This document shows positions 5,358 through 12,377 of a DNA stretch of 16,141 bases, one piece after another. The notes under the pieces are model-generated. The model did not search any database and was not told where the DNA came from. It was given only the letters and a program-made list of their open reading frames with translations. Each line of letters opens with the position of its first letter. Within the stretch, counting starts at the first letter, position 1. The translations under genes were made by a program, and so were the position numbers. The stretch comes from Microcaldota archaeon (GTDB taxonomy: Archaea > Micrarchaeota > Micrarchaeia > Micrarchaeales > CABMGC01). The stretch is taken from positions 1 to 16,141 of the forward strand of contig JAGWHN010000017.1 of NCBI GenBank assembly GCA_028866785.1. The letters run 5' to 3'.

Positions 5358-7334
5358 TCACAGCATCTTTTTTGAAATTTCCTCCATTACAATCGTCCTA
5401 CTCATTTCGAAAAGTCTTACCGCATCCTCGTTTGTCTTGCCTTCGGAGTTAATTTTTATCTGTGGCATCGTGTTCGAGGCCCTTACTAGCACCCATCCGG
5501 AGTCGTCAAACGCCTTGACCCCATCAATATCGATTATCTTACCGAACCCCATCGTGCGGAGCTTCTGCTTTGCGGCCTCCACTACCTTGAATTTCAGGTC
5601 GTCTGGGCAGTATATCTCCGTTATCGGCACCTTCGGATAGTTTGCAACTTTTGACATGAGTACCGAAAGCGGCTCTGGCTGGTTTGAAATCAATTCCGCC
5701 ATTTTCATCGCGGCATACGCCCCGTCATCTAAATTGAAATTGTCAGGGAAGTAGATGTGGTTGCTGTACTCACCGCCGAGAATTGCATTCTCCTCAACCA
5801 TTTTTGTCATAATGTGCGAATGCCCTGTCCTACTCAAGGTTGGAATTCCGCCAAGTGCGTTAATTGTCTCCTCAATCACCGTAGAGCAAGGAATGTCGTA
5901 TATTACCTTTGCGCCCTTGATCTTGTTGCCAAGCAGGTACAAAGCAAAAAGCGGAAGTACCATGTCTGCAGTTCCCACATATTCTCCTTTTTCATTTACG
6001 AATCCCGCTCTATCCCCATCTGCGTCAAACCCTGCACCGAAATCAGCGGAGTGCTTTATTACCTCCTCCTTAAGTTTCGTAAGTGCAAAATTATTTGGAT
6101 CGGGCCCTCGTGCCGAAAAATTGCCATCTGGCGTTCCATTTATCTCTATTACCTCGCAACCAAGCTTCTCAAAAATCCTCTTTGCGATTCCTGACCAGGT
6201 TCCATTCCCTGGGTCAAGCACCACTCTCAATTTCCTTTTTAGTTTAATTTTTGATGTGACATGCAAAATATAATCGTCAATCGCGTTCTTGTATTGTAAA
6301 ATCTCCCCATTACCCTCTACAAATTCCCTGTTGGCGAAGATATCACGCAGCTCCTCCATTCCGTGCTCTTCTGAGATTATATCTGCGTTTTTTCTACACA
6401 TCTTAAATCCATTCCACATCGGCGGATTGTGGCTTGCAGTAATCATCGCACCGCCATCAAATTCTCCGTGTATTATCGAATGATAAAATATGGGTGTCGG
6501 AAGGGTTCCAATGTCCACTACGTCGATTCCGGTTGAGAGTGCCCCTTCGATAAAGGCGTCGTGCAATGCGCTTCCGCCATTTCTGTAATCTTTTGCTATC
6601 GTTATTCTCGAGCCCCTTTTTAGATAGGTACCAATTGCCCTCCCTATCCGCATTGCGGTCTCAGGATTCAGGTCAAGATTGTATATCCCCCTCACGTCAT
6701 ATGATCTAAATATGTGGAGCGGCTCCCCAAATTTGAATCCGAGTTTTTCCTTCATGTAATCTGATAGCTGCACGACATTCTCGAACTTTATTGCGTCCAT
6801 GCCCGCACTTTTCGCGCCAACCACCAGTTTTTCTCTATCATCTATGAAGAGGCACTCATTTGGCATAACCCCAAACGCTTCACTTACCTGGGTGTACGCG
6901 TCCCTATCTGGTTTTCGAATCCCTGTATATCCAGAAATAAAAACTCGGTCGAAAAGCTTTCTAAATCCAAATCTTGTATTCAACTCTTCAAACCATGGTT
7001 TTGAGTAATTTGTGAGCAGTGCAACTTTGTACTTTGTCTTCAGCTCTGAGATTAAATACCGCATTCCGGCTATTTCCGAAACGGTTGACATAATTGCGGC
7101 CCTTATCTCTTTGGAACTTGCAGCTGTTCCTGAAACTTTTTTGATATGGTTGATAAATTCCTCTTCGCTTAATTTATTTAGGTTGAAATCTGCCACAACC
7201 CCCTCCCATATCTGTTCAAGTTTATCCTGTGGCAAGTCTTTCATGTCCGGTATGAGCCTGAAAAAACCGTGCCATGAGGTTACAACTACTCCCTCCATAT
7301 CAAAGATCAAAATCTTCGTCGCCTCATGTTCCAT
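5358..7334 (-). CDS. HAD-family phosphatase fused to phosphohexomutase (PGM/PMM/GlmM type)
   Basis: This 658-residue protein has two domains. Residues 1-200 are a HAD hydrolase: motif I FDMEGVV (D11, but E13 where DxD is usual), motif II LLTNYS (T108), motif III RKPD (K141) and motif IV FIDD (165-166). The order and spacing resemble YihX-like sugar-phosphate phosphatases. Residues 205-658 are an alpha-D-phosphohexomutase: start motif FRSYDVRG, catalytic TASHNPP (S301), metal-binding DADGDR (437-442), sugar-specificity loop GEYSNH (521-526) and phosphate loop RASNTMP (618-624). The mutase would interconvert sugar-6- and sugar-1-phosphates and feed the nucleotidyltransferase 4 bases downstream. 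Odd points are the fusion itself, D-to-E in HAD motif I, SN in place of SG in the sugar loop, and Met in place of the usual Glu in RxSNTEP. The start is ATG with no Shine-Dalgarno motif. Confidence 0.9.
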   Translation of the reverse strand: MEHEATKILIFDMEGVVVTSWHGFFRLIPDMKDLPQDKLEQIWEGVVADFNLNKLSEEEFINHIKKVSGTAASSKEIRAAIMSTVSEIAGMRYLISELKTKYKVALLTNYSKPWFEELNTRFGFRKLFDRVFISGYTGIRKPDRDAYTQVSEAFGVMPNECLFIDDREKLVVGAKSAGMDAIKFENVVQLSDYMKEKLGFKFGEPLHIFRSYDVRGIYNLDLNPETAMRIGRAIGTYLKRGSRITIAKDYRNGGSALHDAFIEGALSTGIDVVDIGTLPTPIFYHSIIHGEFDGGAMITASHNPPMWNGFKMCRKNADIISEEHGMEELRDIFANREFVEGNGEILQYKNAIDDYILHVTSKIKLKRKLRVVLDPGNGTWSGIAKRIFEKLGCEVIEINGTPDGNFSARGPDPNNFALTKLKEEVIKHSADFGAGFDADGDRAGFVNEKGEYVGTADMVLPLFALYLLGNKIKGAKVIYDIPCSTVIEETINALGGIPTLSRTGHSHIMTKMVEENAILGGEYSNHIYFPDNFNLDDGAYAAMKMAELISNQPEPLSVLMSKVANYPKVPITEIYCPDDLKFKVVEAAKQKLRTMGFGKIIDIDGVKAFDDSGWVLVRASNTMPQIKINSEGKTNEDAVRLFEMSRTIVMEEISKKML

Positions 7335-7403
7335 TCAATTCAGACCCAAAATAGTGACTTGAGCATATCCGACAATGCCTCAAATTATACTAGGAACCTA
7401 CCA

Positions 7404-7413
7404 ATATATAAAA
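7404..7413. promoter_or_regulatory. TATA element in the divergent intergenic region
   Basis: The 161-base gap between the HAD/mutase gene (start 7334, minus) and the FkbM gene (start 7496, plus) contains ATATATAAAA. On the minus strand it reads TTTATATA, the archaeal consensus, giving a minus-strand start near 7383. It could also serve the plus strand. A second TTTATA (7448-7453, plus) could drive the FkbM gene. Confidence 0.45.
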
Positions 7414-7453
7414 AGACATTGATAGGATATTAAGTGTGTTAGGGGGGTTTATA

Positions 7454-7477
7454 CCGAGAGCGTGCTTTTAGACTCGG
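7454..7477 (+). other. Inverted repeat in the leader of the 7496 FkbM gene
   Basis: CCGAG (7454-7458) and CTCGG (7473-7477) can pair around a 14-base loop. It ends 18 bases before the ATG, so it may be an RNA hairpin or an operator. The 5-base-pair stem and large loop make this weak. Confidence 0.3.
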
Positions 7478-7495
7478 CATAAATCTCTGCCCATA

Positions 7496-8470
7496 ATGCG
7501 CAGACCTACCTCAATGATTTACATGGCGGAAAACATTAGATTTACTGATCATCTTGTTTCCTTTGCATTACCTATTTTCGATCTAATTGAATTTAGTTCG
7601 GTCGTGTCAAACTGGTACGAAATTCCCCTGATTCGCCTAGGTCTCAAAAAAAATACTGTTTTGAGAATTAAAAATGGAAAGCAGTTTGAAATAAAAAATA
7701 GCAATGATTACATGAATTTTTATCGAAGTTTTGAATTTCAAAAACAAGTATGGGAAAGAAAAGGCTATCCTCCAATGGAGGTAGTTGGCAAATATCTAAA
7801 TCTGAAATATCATGATCGAACCTTGCATTTTTTGTACTCCCCCAATGATAAGAATGATATTCTGCTACCGTTACTTAATCAATTTTTGATGGGGGAATAC
7901 TCTTTCCTCAAAGTTAAGGGTAAAATAGTGGTTGATATCGGTGCAAGCATCGGTGACACCGCGGTTTACTTTGCGGTAAACGGCGCAAAACACGTTTATT
8001 CATTTGAGCCGTTTCGGCATCCTTATGCAATTGCAAAGCAGAATATAACTGCAAATAATTTATCCTCAAAAATAACCTTATTAAATGAAGGGGCAGGCTA
8101 CTCTGGCTCAGTAAAGATGAATTCTGACGCGATAAATATTATCGATGCGCGAATCAAGGCGACTAAAAACGGCACCAAAATAAAAATGAACTCTTTAGAA
8201 GGGATAGTGAAGAAATATAATCTGAAAGACGCTCTTTTGAAGGTGGATTGCGAGGGCTATGAATATGATCTCATTTTGCTTGCTAAGCCCAACACACTTA
8301 AAAAATTCAATCAAATTGTTATAGAGTACCATCACGGATACATCAATCTCGAGGAGAAGCTGAAACAATCTGGTTTTAAGGTCTGGCACACCCCACCGAA
8401 ATTCATGAGGAATCCCCACGGCTCCGATGCGGCACGACTAGTCGGCCTAATTTATGCGGAAAGGAATTAA
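7496..8470 (+). CDS. FkbM-family SAM-dependent methyltransferase
   Basis: This 324-residue protein is a predicted O-methyltransferase, most likely acting on a sugar given its neighbours. Motif I is VVDIGASIGDT (145-155), the second-strand acid is SFEP (169-172), the family segment SLEGIVKKYNL lies at 233-243, then LKVDCEGYEYD (248-258) and VIEYHHGYINLEEKL (275-289). The first 130 residues have no recognisable domain. It is the closest relative of the FkbM protein at 13429-14316 over its C-terminal half, and shares an identical 20-residue stretch with the one at 4025-4630. The ATG at 7496 has no Shine-Dalgarno motif; ATGs at 7514 and 7523 are also possible starts. The gene is AT-rich, stands alone on the plus strand and ends 15 bases from the convergent reductase gene. 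Confidence 0.88.
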   Translation: MRRPTSMIYMAENIRFTDHLVSFALPIFDLIEFSSVVSNWYEIPLIRLGLKKNTVLRIKNGKQFEIKNSNDYMNFYRSFEFQKQVWERKGYPPMEVVGKYLNLKYHDRTLHFLYSPNDKNDILLPLLNQFLMGEYSFLKVKGKIVVDIGASIGDTAVYFAVNGAKHVYSFEPFRHPYAIAKQNITANNLSSKITLLNEGAGYSGSVKMNSDAINIIDARIKATKNGTKIKMNSLEGIVKKYNLKDALLKVDCEGYEYDLILLAKPNTLKKFNQIVIEYHHGYINLEEKLKQSGFKVWHTPPKFMRNPHGSDAARLVGLIYAERN

Positions 8471-8477
8471 GATTCCT
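8462..8477. terminator. Hairpin between convergent genes
   Basis: AGGAAT-TAAG-ATTCCT is a perfect 6-base-pair inverted repeat that includes the stop codon of the plus-strand FkbM gene and precedes the stop of the minus-strand reductase gene at 8486. Its place between convergent genes suggests a shared stop or 3'-end structure. There is no T-tract, so termination is uncertain. Confidence 0.4.
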
Positions 8478-8485
8478 GAAGGAAA

Positions 8486-9214
8486 TCAGCTCCCGATTTT
8501 ATATTTTCTCCATCTACTTGAGTCGAGAGACATATCCATTGTCAAATTTGGTCCAGTATAATCCGAAACGGTCATTGGTAAGACCTCAGGCGTTGTAATC
8601 TTTGCCAACTCGAACATGGAAATTTTTTTGTCCCCTACAACATGCACGATTCCGGTAAGCTTTTCGGCCATTACCTCTTTTATTGCAGATGCGAGTTGAT
8701 CTGCAAAGAGATATGTCCCAAATCGGTCCGTGAATGCCCGTGGAAACGGCCATTTTTCCTTGGGTACAAAATTTGCCCTGATGATCAAAGTCTTTTCAAG
8801 CATGCTGTATCTCACTAAGCTCTCTGCCACCATCTTGGTGACTCCATAGAAGTTTTCCGGAGCCGGTACTGAATTTTCGAGGTAATTTCCTTCTTTTCCC
8901 GAAAAAACGCACGGTGTGCTCATGTGAATTAAGTATGCACCTTTCGCATGCTTGTTTATCGAACGGATCAAATTGTACGTTCCCTCGACATTTATTCTCC
9001 AAGCGAGAGCCCTTTTGACATCGCATTTCCTGATGTCCGTCATGGCTGCAAGATGTATTATAACGTCTGGCGAGTGAGTCTTGATATAATCGTCGACCAT
9101 TTTTTCCTGAGTTATGTCCAATTCGCCGCTACTCGGCGCCAAGACGTCATCAAATAAACGTTTTAACTCAACGCCTAGTCTCCCGCTAGACCCTGTTATT
9201 AAAATTTTACTCAT
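8486..9214 (-). CDS. RmlD-like NAD(P)-dependent sugar-nucleotide reductase (extended SDR)
   Basis: This 242-residue protein has the Rossmann motif TGSSGRLG (7-14), HLAAMTD (54-60), the RmlD-like STPCVFSGKEGNYLE (99-113) and the catalytic YGVTK (Tyr123, Lys127). RmlD enzymes reduce the 4-keto group of dTDP-4-keto-6-deoxy sugars; relatives reduce UDP-4-keto-6-deoxy-HexNAc. At 242 residues it is shorter than typical RmlD (about 290) and has no C-terminal cupin as in CapF. Its ATG overlaps the end of the dehydratase gene by 8 bases, so the two are coupled, which makes the dehydratase product its likely substrate (inference). The C-terminal part after about residue 170 is divergent. Confidence 0.85.
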   Translation of the reverse strand: MSKILITGSSGRLGVELKRLFDDVLAPSSGELDITQEKMVDDYIKTHSPDVIIHLAAMTDIRKCDVKRALAWRINVEGTYNLIRSINKHAKGAYLIHMSTPCVFSGKEGNYLENSVPAPENFYGVTKMVAESLVRYSMLEKTLIIRANFVPKEKWPFPRAFTDRFGTYLFADQLASAIKEVMAEKLTGIVHVVGDKKISMFELAKITTPEVLPMTVSDYTGPNLTMDMSLDSSRWRKYKIGS

Positions 9215-10181
9215 AAAAACCTTCCTTTAACAGGATTTTCTTCATCTCTTCATTGGTGATTTTCTCGGCATTCTCGCTTGTGAAATCATCAAGCCTGTCA
9301 TTCAAGTCGGCCCTGTTGTAATCAACGATATAAAAGTCGTCCTCCAAGTTTGCTTTCCTAAATTCGTAATCGCTCAATAGATGTTCGTGTACCTTCTCAC
9401 CTGACCGCATCCCTACGACATTTGTCTTTATTTTAAATTTCTCCTTATATATCTCCGCGAGGTCGGTCATTTTTATGGACTTACATTTTTTGACCATCAG
9501 TTTTCCTGGATTCCTACGTGACAGGAAAATTAATTTTACCGCATCCTCAAGGGTTATCCAAAATCTTGTCATCCTTATGTCCGTGATAGATAGGGGTTGG
9601 CCTGCTTTTGCAAGTTGGTACCAATAAGGGATTATGCTGCCCCTGCTACCCACAACGTTTCCATATCTAACTACGGAAAAATTCGTGTTGCTCTCCATCT
9701 CTTTGTCAAGCAATATCCTCTCGTCAAGCGCTTTTGTCATTCCATACGAGTTTATTGGCTTTACTGCCTTGTCTGTTGATATCCCAACAACGTTTTCGAC
9801 ATTGTTCGCTATTGCCGCATTTTTGACATTTATGGTCCCTGTGACATTTGTTTTTATCGCTTCTATCGGATGATGCTCTATATCCGAGATGTGTTTCAAT
9901 GCAGCTGCGTGAAATACTATATCCATATTTTTTGTGGCTACCATGCAACGTTCATGGTCCCTGACATCTCCCATTAGAAACTCGACGTTTTTACCTTGGA
10001 ATTCCCTTTTCATCTGAACCTGCAAGTCTTCATGCCTGCTCATTAGAACAATTTTCTTAGGGTTGTAGCCTAACAATACATTTGTAAGTGCCCTACCTAT
10101 GCTTCCAGTGCCGCCCGTTATCAGTATGCTTTTATTCTCAAAATCTTTTTTAAATTCGTTCAATTTTAGCCCCCATCTCAA
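9207..10181 (-). CDS. UDP-HexNAc 4,6-dehydratase, PseB/CapE-like (polysaccharide biosynthesis SDR)
   Basis: This 324-residue soluble extended SDR has ITGGTGSIG (21-29), AALKHI (93-98), KTNVTGT (110-116), STDKAVKP (135-142), YGMTKALDE (146-154), VRYGNVVGSRGSIIP (171-185), DIRMTRFWIT (201-210) and MRSGEKVHE (258-266). These are signatures of the short, soluble PseB/CapE/FlaA1 group, which remove water from UDP-GlcNAc to give a UDP-4-keto-6-deoxy-HexNAc, with C5 inversion in PseB and CapE. There is no membrane part as in long CapD/PglF types. The start is TTG at 10181: GAGG at 10189-10192 is 7 bases upstream, a good Shine-Dalgarno spacing. A TTG seven codons in is the alternative. It overlaps the reductase gene by 8 bases. 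Whether the product has the L-arabino or D-xylo form cannot be seen. Confidence 0.9.
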   Translation of the reverse strand: MRWGLKLNEFKKDFENKSILITGGTGSIGRALTNVLLGYNPKKIVLMSRHEDLQVQMKREFQGKNVEFLMGDVRDHERCMVATKNMDIVFHAAALKHISDIEHHPIEAIKTNVTGTINVKNAAIANNVENVVGISTDKAVKPINSYGMTKALDERILLDKEMESNTNFSVVRYGNVVGSRGSIIPYWYQLAKAGQPLSITDIRMTRFWITLEDAVKLIFLSRRNPGKLMVKKCKSIKMTDLAEIYKEKFKIKTNVVGMRSGEKVHEHLLSDYEFRKANLEDDFYIVDYNRADLNDRLDDFTSENAEKITNEEMKKILLKEGFYE

Positions 10182-10188
10182 TTTCTGG

Positions 10189-10192
10189 CCTC
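10189..10192 (-). promoter_or_regulatory. Shine-Dalgarno motif deciding the TTG start of the dehydratase gene
   Basis: On the minus strand GAGG lies 7 bases before the TTG at 10181-10179. No in-frame ATG exists nearby, so this motif is the main reason to choose that codon. Confidence 0.5.
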
Positions 10193-10225
10193 AAGCCGTT
10201 ACTTCTAGTCTGCCATGACTAATAG

Positions 10226-10233
10226 ATAAATAA
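10226..10233 (-). promoter_or_regulatory. Candidate TATA box for the dehydratase-reductase operon
   Basis: On the minus strand the element reads TTATTTAT, about 45-52 bases before the TTG start. This would give a leader of about 20 bases holding the GAGG motif. Other AT-rich elements (10235-10250) are possible alternatives. Confidence 0.35.
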
Positions 10234-10291
10234 TCCATATAAGTTTAAAATACACTTACTTTGCCCTGGGCCATCATCGTGTCCCTGAGCC

Positions 10292-10303
10292 CTCTTCTAA
10301 GAG
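10292..10303 (-). terminator. Small hairpin just after the PIG-L gene
   Basis: CTCTT-CT-AAGAG is a perfect 5-base-pair inverted repeat starting 3 bases after the stop of the deacetylase gene. No T-tract follows it on the minus strand for about 40 bases, so it is a weak terminator candidate. The 10260-10306 stretch is more GC-rich than its surroundings and holds nothing else recognisable. Confidence 0.25.
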
Positions 10304-10306
10304 CCT

Positions 10307-11083
10307 TCAGGCCTTCCAAAAGATTATCTCCCCCATATTTTTTGCTATTTTGCTTATCTTCGGCTCGAATTCAGGGTTTATCTGGCTATCGTATATGCTG
10401 TTAAACTCCGCCATTTTTTCCTTTGCCTTAAATCGTTTTATGTACACCTTACTAAATTGCCTAGGTATGTTTTTCCTTATTTGTTCAACAGAATCGAACG
10501 TTGAGATATAAGGTATATCTGCAAATACCCCCACTTTTGGGTAAGCGCCTACCTCCGTTGCCCCCTTGCCCAGTATCTTGTGGTCCATATTCTCCGAAAG
10601 TCCCGTTGGAAAGAGGATCTTAATTTTTTTAGGGTTTAATTGATTTAAAAACGCGTTTATCGCGAATTTCAAATTTTTTTCTTGGAAGTGCTTTTTCACC
10701 TTTTCATCTGAATATCCTTCCAAATATGTTCCGAGCCCCTGTAATCTTATGTCCCGTATCCCCCAAAAAAACGGCAGGTAATTTATTTTATAACTCTCCA
10801 GATGCTTTGAAAATTGAAATTCCTCCAGCATTCTTTCTTTGCTTGTTTTTGCGATGTTCTCAAAGTTTCTCTTCCTTATTTTTATGTTTTTTGAACTTGC
10901 GGACATGTTAAACATATTGACTGAGACTATGTTCTCGCCTAGTTCCCCTGACTTTATCGTTTCGCCAAGAGATAAGAAGACGTCATCGATGTGCGGCGCG
11001 AATATTACTGTGATCTCCTCATCCAAGAAATATAGTTTTTGCATGTGGTCTAAAAGGTCTATTGCAAACATATCCTCATCCAT
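10307..11083 (-). CDS. PIG-L/LmbE-type zinc-dependent N-deacetylase
   Basis: This 258-residue protein has the N-terminal zinc site FAPHIDDVFLSLG (28-40; H31, D33, D34) typical of PIG-L/LmbE/BshB enzymes, which remove the N-acetyl group from GlcNAc-containing substrates. The second site is SENMDHKILG (163-172), matching the family's late histidine motif. The usual proline in PHPDD is replaced by Ile and the following Glu by Val. There is no signal peptide, so it acts in the cytoplasm. Its ATG overlaps the end of the GT4 gene by 8 bases, which suggests that it acts on the product of that glycosyltransferase or on the same sugar intermediate (inference). The substrate cannot be told from sequence. 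Confidence 0.85.
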   Translation of the reverse strand: MDEDMFAIDLLDHMQKLYFLDEEITVIFAPHIDDVFLSLGETIKSGELGENIVSVNMFNMSASSKNIKIRKRNFENIAKTSKERMLEEFQFSKHLESYKINYLPFFWGIRDIRLQGLGTYLEGYSDEKVKKHFQEKNLKFAINAFLNQLNPKKIKILFPTGLSENMDHKILGKGATEVGAYPKVGVFADIPYISTFDSVEQIRKNIPRQFSKVYIKRFKAKEKMAEFNSIYDSQINPEFEPKISKIAKNMGEIIFWKA

Positions 11084-12260
11084 TCAATTTTTTAGGGTCA
11101 AACATCTTCTTTATCTTTGGGATGACCACCCTGTACCCATGGACCTTCTCAACATAATTCGCTATATACCTTTTCCTCTTTAGGTATCCCCCTTTATCGC
11201 GTTTCCACCATTCATAGTACCTAATTATTTCCATCGCAAACTTTTGGCTTTCATAGGGCTCTACGAGTGTGCCAAGCTTTTCATTCCATTTTGCGTCTTT
11301 GTAATCGGGGAACTTAAATGCAATCGATGGAAGCCCGTACGATTGTGCCTCAAGTAAGGAAAGCGTGAACATCATGTATCTTGTAGGAATTATGAGCAAG
11401 CTGCCCTGCATGTATTCCTGTTTTAGCTTAACGTCGTTAAGAAATCCTTTCCAGGATACATTATGCGGGTATTTCTTAACTAAACGCTTTACGATTTCCT
11501 CGCCATCTTTCCCCTCCCCTATTATCTTGAATTTTATTTTATTTTTCTTTAACAATACCCTGTTTATTACATTTTCCAATAGGTCTATCCCCTTCACATG
11601 GGTTGACAGCCTCCCCACAAATATGACCTCAAATTCATTTTCATTTACCCTCACATTTTTAGGGTCCGTATCAAAGTAAAGGAAATTTGGCAGATAGAAA
11701 AGTTTGCCTTTGTATCCCATTTTCTTAATCTTATCTCTAATGTGCAACAGTGGGGCGTGTACATTTGGAATTGAATTTATCGTTTTTGCGATAACTGATT
11801 TTGAGATTGTGTTCGGCCCCTCAAACTTTCTGAACATTACAAAATTTTGAGCTGCGTATATCAATTTTTTTCTGTAGGCCCTGCAAAGTAAAATTGTAGC
11901 GTATAAAATCACCGGATTAAAACTTATGCAATAAACAATATCCGATTTTTTAATGTTTCTTGCCAACTGGCCCAATACCCTCAGTGTAGGTAGCCTAAGC
12001 ACATACTCGTCCGTCCCGAACGCCTTTAATTTTATCCCACTGCAATCCAGGTCTATTAAATTTACCGCACTCAAGTCATATTGTCTGTTCAGTCCCTCTA
12101 GAGATACTGCAAAAGTGTCCTTCTTTGTTACCTGATTCAATATTGTTACATTATAATCATTGGCGAGTTTTGTTGCCACTTCTAGTGCCCATCTTTCCCC
12201 CCCTCCAAAGGTGTATAAACTGTTTGTAATTATTGTCAGATTGACCTTTTTTCCTTTCAT
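11076..12260 (-). CDS. Glycosyltransferase family 4 (GT-B fold)
   Basis: This 394-residue protein transfers a sugar from an NDP-sugar, probably to a lipid-linked glycan on the cytoplasmic face. The N-terminal domain begins with LTIITNSLYTFGGGERW (8-24), a GT4-like glycine-rich acceptor loop. The C-terminal domain has IFVGRLSTHVKG (213-224; R217 and K223 for the donor phosphates), KIIGEG (245-250) and IIPTRYMMFTLSLLEAQSYGLP (290-311). The EX7E motif is incomplete: E304 is present but position 296 is Met. No membrane segment stands out. The ATG at 12260 has a clear GGTGA ribosome binding site 6 bases upstream. It shares an 8-base overlap with the deacetylase gene and diverges from the GT2 gene. 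The gene is AT-rich and Lys-rich. Confidence 0.9.
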   Translation of the reverse strand: MKGKKVNLTIITNSLYTFGGGERWALEVATKLANDYNVTILNQVTKKDTFAVSLEGLNRQYDLSAVNLIDLDCSGIKLKAFGTDEYVLRLPTLRVLGQLARNIKKSDIVYCISFNPVILYATILLCRAYRKKLIYAAQNFVMFRKFEGPNTISKSVIAKTINSIPNVHAPLLHIRDKIKKMGYKGKLFYLPNFLYFDTDPKNVRVNENEFEVIFVGRLSTHVKGIDLLENVINRVLLKKNKIKFKIIGEGKDGEEIVKRLVKKYPHNVSWKGFLNDVKLKQEYMQGSLLIIPTRYMMFTLSLLEAQSYGLPSIAFKFPDYKDAKWNEKLGTLVEPYESQKFAMEIIRYYEWWKRDKGGYLKRKRYIANYVEKVHGYRVVIPKIKKMFDPKKLNG

Positions 12261-12266
12261 CTCGGT

Positions 12267-12271
12267 TCACC
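12267..12271 (-). promoter_or_regulatory. Shine-Dalgarno motif of the GT4 gene
   Basis: On the minus strand GGTGA, complementary to the archaeal 16S 3' end, lies 6 bases before the ATG at 12260. It is one of the clearest ribosome binding sites in the window. Confidence 0.65.
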
Positions 12272-12303
12272 TACTACTCTCATCTTAATAACTTATTCTC
12301 CGC

Positions 12304-12313
12304 ATTATATAAT
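12304..12313 (-). promoter_or_regulatory. TATA box of the GT4-deacetylase operon
   Basis: The palindromic element ATTATATAAT lies about 45-53 bases before the GT4 ATG. Transcription would start near 12283 and give a leader of about 22 bases that includes the GGTGA motif. Being symmetric, it may also be used for the plus strand. Confidence 0.45.
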
Positions 12314-12322
12314 AAGTTGAGT

Positions 12323-12330
12323 TATTTATA
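12323..12330 (+). promoter_or_regulatory. TATA box of the GT2 gene
   Basis: TATTTATA lies about 50 bases before the ATG at 12378, predicting a transcription start near 12352 and a leader of about 25 bases with the AAGGTG site at 12366-12371. This would leave the GTG at 12354 at the mRNA end, making it an unlikely start. Confidence 0.45.
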
Positions 12331-12365
12331 AGCTAGAAGATTTAAAATTAAATGTGTACTTGTTT

Positions 12366-12371
12366 AAGGTG
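12366..12371 (+). promoter_or_regulatory. Shine-Dalgarno motif deciding the ATG start of the GT2 gene
   Basis: AAGGTG lies 6 bases before the ATG at 12378. This favours that ATG over the in-frame GTG at 12354, which would add 8 residues without a counterpart in the GT-A fold. Confidence 0.6.
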
Positions 12372-12377
12372 CAATCC

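Noticed and set aside
5755..6273. Plus-strand open frame of 172 residues opposite the mutase gene
   Set aside because: It lies antisense within a gene with full conserved motifs, has no recognisable domain and looks like a coding shadow.
7441..7495. Possible tRNA-like fold around the CCGAG/CTCGG repeat
   Set aside because: The loop is 14 bases, with no acceptor stem, T-arm or CCA-compatible fold.
10260..10306. Possible C/D box small RNA (GATGATG and CTGA-like motifs) after the PIG-L gene
   Set aside because: The box C match is imperfect and no box D lies at the right distance on the same strand.
12354..12377. GTG start 8 codons upstream for the GT2 gene
   Set aside because: AAGGTG at 12366-12371 is well spaced for the ATG at 12378, and the GT-A fold begins at that Met.
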